Assembly (NCBI RefSeq): GCF_040869045.1
Contig: NC_090320.1
Location: 242,358,978-242,422,977 of the forward strand
DNA from: Eurosta solidaginis
Lineage: Eukaryota > Arthropoda > Insecta > Diptera > Tephritidae
Direction: 5' to 3'
Length of the DNA stretch: 64,000 bases
Shown piece after piece: positions 56,801 through 64,000 of the stretch (position 1 is the first letter of the stretch; every line of letters begins with the position of its first letter). A program made the position numbers and the translations under genes. Below the pieces are notes generated by a model. It was not told where the DNA came from. It searched no databases and was given only the letters and a program-made list of their open reading frames with translations.

Positions 56801-59800
56801 TGTTTAAGTCTGAGATATTAGCAGACTCATATGAGATCTTTAGAAAAGACCGATTAAACAGAGTTGGTGGAGGCGTGTTAATCGCCGTACATACCAGGTT
56901 CTCTGCTGAGGAAGTGTATTTCGATGATTCTGCTGATGTTGAAATCCTCTGCGTGCGAGTTAAACTCTTATCTACTTATAAATATTTTGTAGCGTCTTAT
57001 ATTCCGCCTCAGTCAGATATTTCTATATACTTAAAACACTCTTCCCTATTAAAGTTTATATTTGCTATGTCTAGGTCTGTTGATTCTGTCTTAGTGGCTG
57101 GCGACTTCAATCTGCCCTTTGTGTCGTGGAATTTTATTGACGGAATGCTAGTTCCCACTGCTTCTAATGTTATATTCTACGAGTTTTTAAATGACCTTGC
57201 AGACGTTGGTCTTTATCAACTTAACAGAGTTCATAATAAATTTGGCAAATATCTTGGTTTAATATTTTCAGACGACACATCGAATTGTTCTGTAACTCGA
57301 TGTGATCCAGTGGTGTTGCCTGAGGATGTTTATCATCCAGCACTTTCAATATACCTGGATTGTCTCTGTTTACCGGTGCGGAATACTACTGATCCGAATG
57401 CGTCTTCTCGCCGGTTACTATTTAGGAAGGCCAATTGGTCTTTACTAATCGATGAAGTCTCTAAAATAATGTGGCCTGAGTACGATGGAGATATTGTGTT
57501 TAACAATTGCTTGTCTGAATTCATCAAGGTATCTTCTGGAGTTCCCCAGGGCAGTCACCTTGGTCCAGTGTTGTTCCTGCTCTTCATTAATGACTTCCCA
57601 AATGTTTTGAAGCACTGCATGGCGCTCATGTACGCTGATGATGTTAAACTGGTTATGCCCATTCGCTCACCTGAAGATAGGGCACTTCTTCAATCGGATT
57701 TGAATAACCTAGTTGAGTGGTGTGATGTGAACGTCATGTCACTAAACTTACCGAAGTGCAAGTTTATGTGTTCTATGTTTGTTATGTTATGTTTATGTGT
57801 GGAAATCTTTTAAATCCCATCAGTACTTGATAGGCGATTATATCATTAAGCAAGTAACAAACTTTACTGATCGTGGCGTTATGATGGACCCTAAACTGGA
57901 CTTCAAATTACATATCGAATCGTGCGTGAATAGGCCTAGAGGGACTTTGGCTTTCTTAAAAAGGTGGTCAAAGGAATTCAATGACCCCTATGTCACTAAA
58001 ACTCTTGTTTTATCGTTAGTTAGGCCTATATTGGAATATGCTTCCATTATCTGGAACCCGCGTTATCAGATTCATAGCGAAAAATTGGAATCGGTCCAAA
58101 AACAATTTTTGCTTTAAATCATTTGCCCTGGGATCCATCAAGGAATCTACCGCCCAACTGCAGCTGGTTAAAACTTTTACAGCTGCCTTCACTACAGAGC
58201 CGTAGGGAGATGCTTGGCGTTTTATTCACGGTAAAACTATTAAGAGAGATGACAAACAGTCCATTACTGCTTGGCGAGGTGATGCTTAATTTCCCTTTTA
58301 GGTCCTCTCGGTATTTCCAACTGCTATATTTAATTACCTGTAGATCGAATTTTCAAATGCATTAACCTCTTCGTTGTCTGTGTCAGGATTTCAATAATCA
58401 CTGCAATAATATTGATACTTGTGACACACTTTACAATATACAAAAATATATACTCACTGCCTTGAACTCATAACTTATTCAAAATTAAAATGTTAAACTA
58501 AATCTGTTACCAGCTCCAGTTACTTTGGGCGGGTGGCTTGGAATCACGTCCTTTCTAACCTCCCACACATCGCAGCCCTACTCATTTTGTGTTAAATATA
58601 CATCAGCTGCTCGAAATCACGTCCATTCCGACAGTACTAATAATCAATAGTTAAGTTGGGCGGGTGGCTTGGAATCAGGTCCTTTCCAACCTCCCACACA
58701 TCGCAGCCCTACTCATTGTGTGTTAAATATACATCAGCTGCTCGAAATCACGTCCATTCCGACAGCACTAATAATCAATTCCGTTGCTCGGCATCACAGT
58801 CCATCCCGACAACTGATTTAATAATGTATATACATATTTGCTGTTATTTTTTAATAATTCGTTATCTACAGGTACTTTTATTGATGCGTGAAAATTAGCG
58901 TTCATTACACCTATTTTCAAGAGCGGCAATAAAAATGATATTACTAATTATAGGCCTATTTCAAAACTTTCCACCATTGCGAACCTCTTTGCATGTATCA
59001 TCCAAGATAAATTACGTTTCTGTGTTAAGAATTTTGTGTGTCCAGAGCAGCATGGTTTTTTTCCAGGACGTTCAACTGTGACTAATTTGACTATTTTCTC
59101 GAATGACTGCCTCGCAGCTTTTCAGGCAGGATATCAGGTTGACGCTGTGTATACTGACTTTTCCAAGGCATTCGATCGGGTCTCCCATGTTATTTTGATA
59201 AAAAAGTTAGTCTGTTTTGGCTTTCACTCAGTATTTTTGAGTTGGATTGAATCCTATTTATTTAATCGTCGTTGCATGGTTGTGGTTGATGGTGTTCGTT
59301 GCTTCCTCCGGTGTTCCACAAGGTAGTATCCTGGGTCCACTGTTTTTTGTCATGTTTATTAATCAGGGCTGTCATGGAATCCAATTGTTGTCGGAATCGG
59401 ATTTAAAAAAGACAAAAAAATTACTTTGGTGTCATGAAATCCAATGTTATCGGTTTAATGTTCGAATTGGAATTAGTGTCGGTTTTAGGTGTCACAGAAT
59501 CCGATTTTATTGATTTTGCTATCGGAAACAAATCAATCAGTTAAATGCTGTTGGATTTCATTTTTTCATAGTTGTTTTTCCCTTGCAGTCGAATATTTTC
59601 TAAAAATGTAAGTAAATAAAGGTTTATTTTATAAAAATAAATGTAAATTTATATATATTTTCATTCTTAATAGGGAAAAGCATAAACATTCAATGCAAAA
59701 CAGTATTTAGATTAAATTTATATAGAAACATCCAGATATTGCGAAGCGCTTCACGAAGCACATCATCTAAAATCGATGACACCTACACTCATGCTAGAAT

Positions 59801-62800
59801 CCTTGCCAACTGATATTTGATAGGATCCTTCAGATAAAAATCGTAACGTAGCTGCCAGTTGCAGCACGTTAAGCGTCCTTCAGTGGTGTCCAATACCATT
59901 CTGAAAGCCTCTTTGTTTATGCGATAGTATGCGATCAAACTGCAAGCACACTATAAATATTTAGAAACGCACATTAAGGAATATTTTTACTTACGCTATC
60001 TCTGGCAGCTCCAATGGATTATGTTTAAATGCACAAAACAATTAATTTTACAAAATTTTGCCAAAAAAATTCAGGGCTGTCATGGAATCCAATGGTTGTC
60101 GGAATCGGATTTAAAAACGACAAAAAAATTACTTTGGGGTCATGAAATCCAATATTATCGGTTTAATGTTCGAATTGGAATTAGTGTCTGTTTTAGGTGT
60201 CACAGAATCCGATAATATCGATTTTGCTATCGGAAACAATCCAATCAGTTAAATGCTGTTGGATTTCATTTTTTCCTAGTTGTATTTCTCTTGCAGTTGA
60301 GTATTTTCTAAAAATGCAAGTGAATAAAGGTTTATTTTTACAAAATTTACATATATCTTCATAACAGGGGAAAGCATAAAAATTCAATGCAAAACAGTAT
60401 TTTGACTGAATTTATGGAGAAACATCCAGATATTGCGAAGGGCTTCACGAAGCACATCATCTAAAATCGATGACACTGTGCTGCTACTTACACTCATGCT
60501 AGAATCCTTGCTAACTGATCTTTGATAGGGTCCTTCAGCTAAAAATCGTAACGTAGCTGCTAGTTGCAGCACTGGTAGAGCTTGCGAGCGAGTTAAGTGT
60601 CCTTCAATGGTGTCCAATACCATTCGGAAAGCCCCTTTGTTTATGCTATAGTATGCAATGTAACTGCAAATATACTATAAATATTTAGAAACCCACTTTC
60701 AGAAATATTTTTAATTACGCTATCTCTGGCAACTCAAATGAATTGCTGCGATCGCCCAAAATTTTCCTTTTGACCTTCTCGCAACTTTCTTCTTTCAATA
60801 ACATAAATGCTACAACTGCTGATGCCATTTTGATGTCAATAAATTTGTTTATTTCTGTTTAGATGCACAAAACAATTATTTTATGAAATTTTGCAAAAAA
60901 AATTAACATCAAAATTGCCGATGCACCGATAACACTGCAAAACAGCTGATTCGAAAATCGCTTTTATTTACATTCGAAAAGAGCAAAACCAATACGGTTT
61001 TATGACACCAATTTAAATCAATATTGGTTTGTGATTCCGACAAAACGCAAAACCGACTTGGATTCCATGACAGCCCTGATTAACATCAAAATTGCCGGTG
61101 CACCGATAACACTGCAAAACAGCTGATTCGAACTTCGCTTTTATTTACATTCGAAAAGAGCAAAACCAATACGGTTTTATGACACCAATTTAAATCAATC
61201 AGGGCTGTCATGGAATCCAATTGTTGTCGGAATCGGATTTAAAAACGACAAAATAATTACTTTGGTGTCATGAAATCCAATGTTAACGGTGTAATATTCG
61301 AATTGGAATTAGTGTCGGTTTTAGGTGTCACAGAATCCCATAATATCGGTTTTGCTATCGGAAACAATCCAATCAGTTCAATGCTGTTGGATTTAATTTT
61401 TTCATAGTTGAATTTCTCTTGCAATTGAGTATTTTCTAAAAATGTAAGTAAATAAAAGTTTATTTTATAAAAATAAATGTAAATTTACATATATTTTCAT
61501 TCTTAATAGGGGAAAACATAAAAATTCAATGAATCTATGGAGAAACATCCAGATATTCCGAAGAGCTTCACGAAGCACATCATCTAAAATCGTTGACACC
61601 GTGCTTCTACCTACACTCATGCTAGAATCCTTGCTAACTGATCTTTGATAGGGTCCTTCAGCAAAAATCGTAACGTAGCTGCTAGTTGCAGCACTGGCAG
61701 AACTTTCGAGCGAGTTACGCATCCTTCAACGGTGTCCAATACCATTCGGAAAGTCTCTTTGCTTAAGCGATAGTATGCAATGTAACTGCAAATACACTAT
61801 ACATATCTAGAAACCCACATTAAGAAATAGTTTATTTACGCTGTCTCTGGAAACTCAAATGGATTGCTGCGATCTCTCCAAAATTTTCCTTTTGACCTTC
61901 TCGCAATTTTCTTCTTCCAATAATATAAATGCTACAGCTGCTGATGCTATTTTGATGTCAATCAATTTGTTTATTGCTGTTTACTTGCACAAAACAACTA
62001 TTTTATAAAATTTTGCCAAACAAATTAACATCAAAATTGCCGATGCACCGCAAAACAGCTGATTCGAACATCGGTTTTATTTACATTCGAAAAGAGCAAA
62101 ACCAATACGGTTTTATGACACCAATTTAAATCAATATTGGTTTGTAATTCCGACAAAACGCAAAACCGACTTGGATTCCATGACAGCCCTGAATGATATT
62201 CGCTCTTGCTTCTCTAAAGTAAGATTCTTGATGTATGCAGATGACCTTAAGATATACTTGCCTATTCATAGCCTTCATGATGCGGTATTGTTGCAAGAAG
62301 CTTTGGATAAACTTAGTAACTGGTGTAATAATAATCGGTTATCACTTAACCAAAAAAGTGCTTTCAAATAACTTTTTCGAAGCGTTTCAACTTGATTGAT
62401 ACCGTGTATCAAATATCAAACTCGCCCCTGTTGCGGGTTAGTGAAATTAAGGACTTGGGAGTAATATTTGACTCGAAGTTTTCGTTTTCAAGTCATATTA
62501 ATGTGTGCATTGCTAAGTCGTATGTCATGCTAGCTTTTGTTAGGCGTCATAGCTTGGATTTCAGTGACCCGTATACGCTAAAGCTTTTATATTCCCGTTT
62601 GTGCGATCCAAACTTGAGTACGCTTGTTTCATCTGGTCTCCGTATTATTCCTGCCACGTTGCAAGAATTGAACGAATCCAAAAAGTATTCGTACACTTTG
62701 CATTACGCAGTCTGCGCTTCTCGGATCATATCCCGACGTATAAAGCTCGTTGCTTATTGATTAACTTAAAATCATTGCAGAACAGGAGGACAATTTTATC

Positions 62801-64000
62801 GCTGTCGTTCGTTTTCGATTTGTTACGTGGGGTTGTTGATTGTCCTGTGCTCTTGGAGAGCATTTTCATTAATATGACGGCTAGAGCTCTTCGTGCTTCT
62901 GAGTTTTTTTCATATTGGTGTTCTTAGGGCTCTTTATGCGCGGAATGCTCCAATTACTAGAGCCTTAATTGAGTTCAATAGAATTTCTAAATTTTGTGAG
63001 ATAGATTTTTCTTGTTCGAAAGATGGCTTTCTGAGTATTTTTAATACTTTTTGTAATTAAGGTAATTTATATTAACATTGTTAACTACTTTACAATTTTA
63101 TAATTAGCCTATAAGATTCTTTTTTAATTGGCTTAAATAAATAAATAAATATTTTATAATATAATTTTGCTCACTATGTATGCTTCTGTAATTTATTTTG
63201 TAATCCGTAATTATATTTGGTCTGATTAGTTGTAAAATTTGTAGAATAATAAATAAATAAATAAATAAATAAAATAAATAAACTAAATAAATAAATAAAA
63301 TTTCTTTTCAACCGGTTACTTTCGAACAAGACGTATTTGGAATCGGCTTTTTTTTTGGAACTGGCTGCCTTTTTATATCTGGTTAGTTTTTGGGTACCAT
63401 TTACTTGACGTCGAAGCTTTACCTTTTCTAGGAACGGTTCTTTTCCCGATACCCGAATAATCACGAAGAGTGTTGTATAACTTTTCAGAACAAAAATTCT
63501 AACTACTCCCTATCTAATCTTTATTTTTTCACTAATCCACAGCTGATGCTGAGGCTTCACTTCGGGCTGCTGCGCTCATTAAACGTGCCTCTTTGTATAT
63601 ACAACAAGAAGAAAAAGACTTGGGTTTGGCCGATTTTGAAGCTGCATCAAAATTACAACCGGAAAATCCAGATGTCTATCATCAACGTGCACAAATCTAT
63701 ATTCTAGTCGATCAATTATCCGAAGCATTAAATGAATTTGAGAAAGTTGTAAAAATGGCGCCAAATCATGCAATGGCATACATACAAAAATGTTATGCAG
63801 AATATCGTATGGCGCTAATGTCACAAGATCAAATGCGTCTCATGATTGTTATGAATGAATTCAAGAATGCCATCGAAAAGTTTCCCGATTGTGTTGAATG
63901 TTATAGCTTGATGGCACAAGTTTTAGGCGATCAACAACAATTTCAACAAGCCGATCAATTTTACGAGAAAGCATTAAAATTAGCACCAGAAAATGCATCG
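45137..64000 (+). CDS. Tom70: Mitochondrial import receptor Tom70 (partial, runs off the right edge)
   Basis: Exon 1 is 45137-46151 and exon 2 begins at 63543 and is still open at 64000. The junction reads AATAATG|GTGAGT ... CCACAG|CTGATGCTGAG and keeps the frame (INNADAEASLR). The N-terminus MAFRYGGSISITKWQ is followed by a membrane segment (~16-33, MALLVGTPVAIGLGIYF), matching the signal-anchor of Tom70 in the mitochondrial outer membrane. A charged linker precedes TPR repeats from ~100 (YKNEGNICYRNGKYDEAISF, FYQNRAASYEILKKW, AKAYYRRAKAHEA), the clamp that binds Hsp70/Hsp90. Exon 2 encodes further TPRs (PDVYHQRAQIYILVDQLSEA, DQFYEKALKLAPEN) of the preprotein-binding core. Tom70 receives hydrophobic carrier precursors. 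The 17,391-bp intron is filled with transposons. The C-terminus is missing from the window. Confidence 0.95.
46245..46620 (-). mobile_element. SINE-like element X, minus strand
   Basis: Reads on the minus strand from near ggttgtcgtaaaaggcgact to the (CAA)n tail at 46252-46272. Diagnostic parts seen on the plus strand are actccccgaaggccttgggg and cgaccatctcgggaacgatt. A second, truncated and more diverged copy in the same orientation follows at about 46610-46860. No coding. Confidence 0.75.
46870..47945 (+). pseudogene. LINE 5' end with ORF1 (PHD-type zinc finger)
   Basis: A probable 5' UTR (46870-46993) precedes ATG at 46994. Residues 1-60 contain a PHD-like Cys/His pattern: FCGKCNKQF, VPCNGFCKTIFHRAC and LYLCENCG. 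ORF1 stops at 47413 (a frameshift continues it), followed by a S/T/N-rich linker to about 47945. PHD-bearing ORF1 proteins are known from CR1-like LINEs, where ORF1 binds RNA or chromatin. It is cut at 47945 by a piece of a different LINE. Confidence 0.75.
47946..48345 (+). pseudogene. 2A-LINE fragment: 2A-like motif and first zinc finger
   Basis: The frame running through 48040-48330 reads LLREGIESNPGPSPDPG and then FCCICRKIIF, VQCVSCKGWLHRTGCSGL and APCC. The E-S-NPGP end is the core of 2A-like ribosome-skipping sequences, which are known from some APE-type LINEs. The usual Asp of DxExNPGP is Gly here. The Cys/His pattern is PHD/RING-like. The fragment ends where an inverted piece of the same LINE begins. 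Confidence 0.75.
48340..49024. pseudogene. Shuffled 2A-LINE pieces (reverse RT start, then EN-RT linker)
   Basis: 48510-48340 (minus) encodes ITAKEVEDAIGRAKPSKAVG, the start of the reverse transcriptase. 48510-49020 (plus) encodes the part between endonuclease and reverse transcriptase (ERAFRKVIESAS, LWSTVKSLSNPTKHKDKVSI, RRANRHAHKHKFSASPI). In an intact LINE these are collinear, so an inversion has occurred. Stops are present. Confidence 0.7.
49025..49189 (+). mobile_element. Element X, 3' part with (CAA)n tail
   Basis: ggtcgggctagcaccttaat to cttatcgctacaacaacaac, matching the 3' end of the full element X at 49700-50120. Confidence 0.75.
49190..49640 (-). pseudogene. 2A-LINE fragment: second zinc finger and endonuclease start
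   Basis: Minus-strand frames encode VCTVCQHRIYRFATSAQCSS and CLGWCHFPRCSGL (a second Cys/His finger like the first), a proline-rich part, then LMHFRILQLNCNGLTGKI and IRIAAIQETKLT, the start of an APE endonuclease. The frames are broken by shifts. Confidence 0.75.
49700..50120 (+). mobile_element. SINE-like element X, near-complete copy
   Basis: From cagcgggtaagggggtcaga to the (CAA)n tail at about 50100. Internal marks are ggtatgcctgtcgtaagagg, cctatccgcggcgaatcctg and cggagcgtaccggatctgca. About 420 bp, no coding, and no clear A/B box. Its final GCTACAACAACAACA matches the end of the deleted 2A-LINE at about 51755-51776, which suggests that the LINE machinery copies it. Confidence 0.7.
50121..50765 (-). 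pseudogene. 2A-LINE 5' fragment with poly-G tracts
   Basis: The minus frame 50765-50325 encodes PSHKLSSSQQLLAAGLLHIL, then EGIESNPGP, then the first zinc finger (VQCVSCKGWLHRTGC). Left of it are two G runs (about 50124-50137 and 50300-50321) and a ctactacgaaggtagtag palindrome that recurs at about 50790 and 55750. A shift breaks the finger after the 2A-like motif. Confidence 0.7.
50766..51776 (+). pseudogene. Internally deleted 2A-LINE with (CAA)n tail
   Basis: The long frame 50945-51817 joins the pre-endonuclease region (NAAPALGGANFLD, PLMHFRIL) directly to the RT start (PITITAKEVEDAIGRAKPSK), so the whole endonuclease is missing. RT motifs follow: SYRPISLLSPVAKTLEA, HQHGFRKLHSTTTALNAI, LVALDLSKAFDTVNH. 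It then breaks off before the YADD motif and joins the 3' end and the (CAA)n tail. A run of about 29 C lies at 50834-50862. The copy is non-functional. Confidence 0.8.
51777..52025 (+). pseudogene. 2A-LINE fragment, third copy of the 2A and finger start
   Basis: Starts directly after the (CAA)n tail of the previous copy; encodes LLLREGIESNPGPSPDPG and FCCICRKRIF and is truncated within the finger near 52010. It abuts the left end of the palindrome. Confidence 0.7.
52205..52720 (-). pseudogene. LINE reverse transcriptase fragment, left palindrome arm
   Basis: The minus strand reads CPEQHGFFPGRSAVTNL, DAVYTDFSKAFDRVSH and SGVPQGSILGPLFFVMFIN, then runs into PIF/Harbinger sequence (52204-52026, ending agggctgtcatgg on the minus strand). 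The mirrored copy at 58870-59363 has the same insertion point. Confidence 0.85.
52770..53050 (-). repeat. About 130-bp tandem repeat, left arm
   Basis: Two units containing ggaatggacgtgatttcgag, gcagctgatgtatatttaac and gggctgcgatgtgtgggagg. It mirrors 58528-58795. Non-coding. Confidence 0.8.
53095..55233 (-). pseudogene. Internally deleted LINE, left palindrome arm
   Basis: Reading leftward: the ORF1 end (SRVVVSGSNVNAELDVF, then PFRF/LPFFPKDV-type sequence, with a frameshift), then ORF2 54891-53491, which starts LNVYYQNVRGLNTKLVD and contains ETWLKP, GGGVLIAVH and GDFNLP of the APE endonuclease. After NNCLSEFIK it jumps to SGVPQGSHL and MYADDVK of the reverse transcriptase, so the fingers and part of the palm (about 200-300 residues by comparison with the 995-residue ORF2) are missing. 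A frameshift near 53520 separates the C-terminal part (53445-53095). Confidence 0.88.
55234..56339. pseudogene. Palindrome centre: 2A-LINE endonuclease and linker
   Basis: The inner ends of both arms (55234-55532 minus, 56012-56339 plus) encode TLASDHLPILISLERTADF and ERAFRKVIESAS. In the unpaired spacer, 55800-56011 (plus) encodes LGDFNAHHDLWHSN and CIINGEAPTRMVGSCHSSPD, the catalytic half of an APE endonuclease including the SDH triad of the arm. 55545-55680 (minus) is a piece of the first zinc finger. The 2A-LINE pieces join the CR1-like LINE at gagaacgtaaaatcgcgtg in both arms. Confidence 0.8.
56340..58480 (+). pseudogene. Internally deleted LINE, right palindrome arm
   Basis: The ORF1 end (56387-56653: SVTEESIVNYISDHFG, then PTNVYIKPFRFFPKDV) and ORF2 from 56656 (NVYYQNVRGLNTKLVD) through the endonuclease and the same NNCLSEFIK-to-SGVPQGS deletion seen in the left arm. 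A 20-odd-bp insertion near 57772 (ttgttatgttatgtttatg) shifts the frame after CKFMC. The C-terminal part continues at 57800-58117 (LAFLKRWSKEFNDPYV, RPILEYASIIWNP) and 58123-58365. Confidence 0.88.
58528..58795 (+). repeat. About 130-bp tandem repeat, right arm
   Basis: Two units each containing ttgggcgggtggcttggaat, cctcccacacatcgcagccc and ctcgaaatcacgtccattcc, then a partial third. It separates the deleted LINE from the next LINE fragment. Function unknown. Confidence 0.85.
60072..61078 (-). mobile_element. Complete 1,007-bp PIF/Harbinger-derived element
   Basis: The TIRs CAGGGCTGTCATGG and CCATGACAGCCCTG are flanked by ATT (60069-60071 and 61079-61081). The sequence at 62016 (ccaaacaaattaacatcaaa) shows the corresponding empty site in a sister copy. 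It encodes only an N-terminal transposase part, so it depends on an autonomous relative. Confidence 0.88.
60384..60828 (-). pseudogene. Truncated PIF/Harbinger transposase N-terminus
   Basis: Exon 1 60828-60719 (MASAVVAFMLLKEESCEKVK ... FELPEIA) and exon 2 60663-60384 join across a 55-bp GT-AG intron (60664-60718) as IAYIAYYSINKGAFRMVLDT. Exon 2 continues LPVLQLAATLRFLAEGPYQR and SSTVSSILDDVLREALRNIW, the helix-turn-helix region before the DDE domain of Harbinger transposases, then stops. The DDE catalytic part is absent. A sister remnant lies at 61722-61465 in the third copy. Confidence 0.75.

Larger units (their letters stand above)
52026..59543. repeat. 7.5-kb palindrome, arms about 3.5 kb, spacer about 480 bp
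   Basis: The left arm 52026-55532 is the reverse complement of 56012-59543. The outer ends are ttaactgattggtttgtttc (52026) and its complement near 59540; the inner ends are ggtggtcggatgccaatgtt (55507) and its complement near 56020. The arms carry scattered substitutions (left SHLDPVLF, right SHLGPVLF; left CMPLMYADD, right CMALMYADD) and a 20-odd-bp insertion in the right arm near 57772. They are therefore diverged copies and not a single read folded back. Confidence 0.92.
59364..62191. mobile_element. Three nested PIF/Harbinger-derived elements
   Basis: Outer TIRs are CAGGGCTGTCATGGAATCC (59364) and GGATTCCATGACAGCCCTG (to 62191), flanked by AAT on both sides. A complete second copy is inside (60072-61078) and a third start lies at 61200; its right end is shared with the outer copy, probably by recombination. 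The internal frames resemble Harbinger transposase (see the remnant at 60384-60828). Confidence 0.88.
58870..63302 (+). pseudogene. LINE split by a PIF/Harbinger nest; (AAAT)n tail
   Basis: Part 1 (58870-59363): FITPIFKSGNKND, NYRPISKLSTI, EQHGFFPGRSTVTNL, DFSKAFDRVSH, SGVPQGSILGPLFFVMFIN. Part 2 (62192-63060): NDIRSCFSKVRFLMYADDLK, KDLGVIFDSKFSFSSHI, LAFVRRHSLDFSDPYTLK, RSKLEYACFIWSPYY. Removing 59364-62191 plus one AAT joins FIN to DIRSC in frame. Frameshifts elsewhere make it dead. (AAAT)n tails lie at 63132-63152 and 63250-63300. Confidence 0.88.

Noticed and set aside
52026..59543. Simple missed-adapter read artefact
   Set aside because: Arms differ by substitutions and an insertion, and the outer flanks differ; still worth checking with reads.

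Overview
The window looks like intron-containing, transposon-saturated DNA from a brachyceran fly, possibly a tephritid fruit fly. The species is inference only. The two conserved host genes (CCT4 and Tom70) have short GT-AG introns and animal-type proteins. The repeat types (CR1/jockey-like LINEs with (AAAT)n tails, tRNA-derived SINEs, hAT-, piggyBac- and PIF/Harbinger-type MITEs, foldback elements, Helentron-like minisatellites) fit a large dipteran genome. There is no bacterial operon structure, CRISPR array, rRNA gene or standalone tRNA gene.

Layout. 1-2.1 kb: a 117-bp minisatellite and a foldback MITE. 2.17-13.57 kb: a perfect 5,700-bp head-to-tail duplication; each unit carries a dead hAT-like transposase fragment split by a SINE, a TTAA MITE and a 128-bp minisatellite inside a Helentron-like element. 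13.6-18.4 kb: SINE remnants, a 338-bp tandem duplication and MITEs nested in MITEs. 18.4-19.5 kb: a four-exon gene for a trihelix/Myb-SANT-like protein with a coiled-coil tail. 19.8-26.9 kb: a GATCC-rich satellite split by a LINE with an uninterrupted 995-residue ORF2. 27.9-30.5 kb (minus): a complete five-exon CCT4 gene, a subunit of the cytosolic TRiC/CCT chaperonin. 31-44.6 kb: foldbacks and MITE nests around a decayed LINE. 45.1 kb to the right edge: Tom70, the mitochondrial import receptor, whose first intron is 17.4 kb and packed with transposons.

That Tom70 intron holds a SINE-like element with a (CAA)n tail, shuffled pieces of a LINE carrying a 2A-like motif and paired zinc fingers, a 7.5-kb palindrome with 3.5-kb arms, and three PIF/Harbinger-derived elements nested in a further LINE. 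Empty sites and target-site duplications (TSDs) readable within the window give relative insertion orders for several layers.

How the parts relate. CCT4 and Tom70 both serve protein folding or delivery in the cytosol, but they are on opposite strands about 15 kb apart and nothing suggests co-regulation. The remainder is a selfish-element community: LINEs that may mobilise SINE-like passengers sharing their 3' end, and DNA transposases (hAT, PIF/Harbinger, piggyBac type) mobilising short TIR elements. No convincing new defence or metabolic system is visible. The most unusual features are a candidate 26-nt intron (or frameshift) in the Myb-like gene, a conserved core shared by three foldback elements, the 2A-like LINE, and the palindrome.
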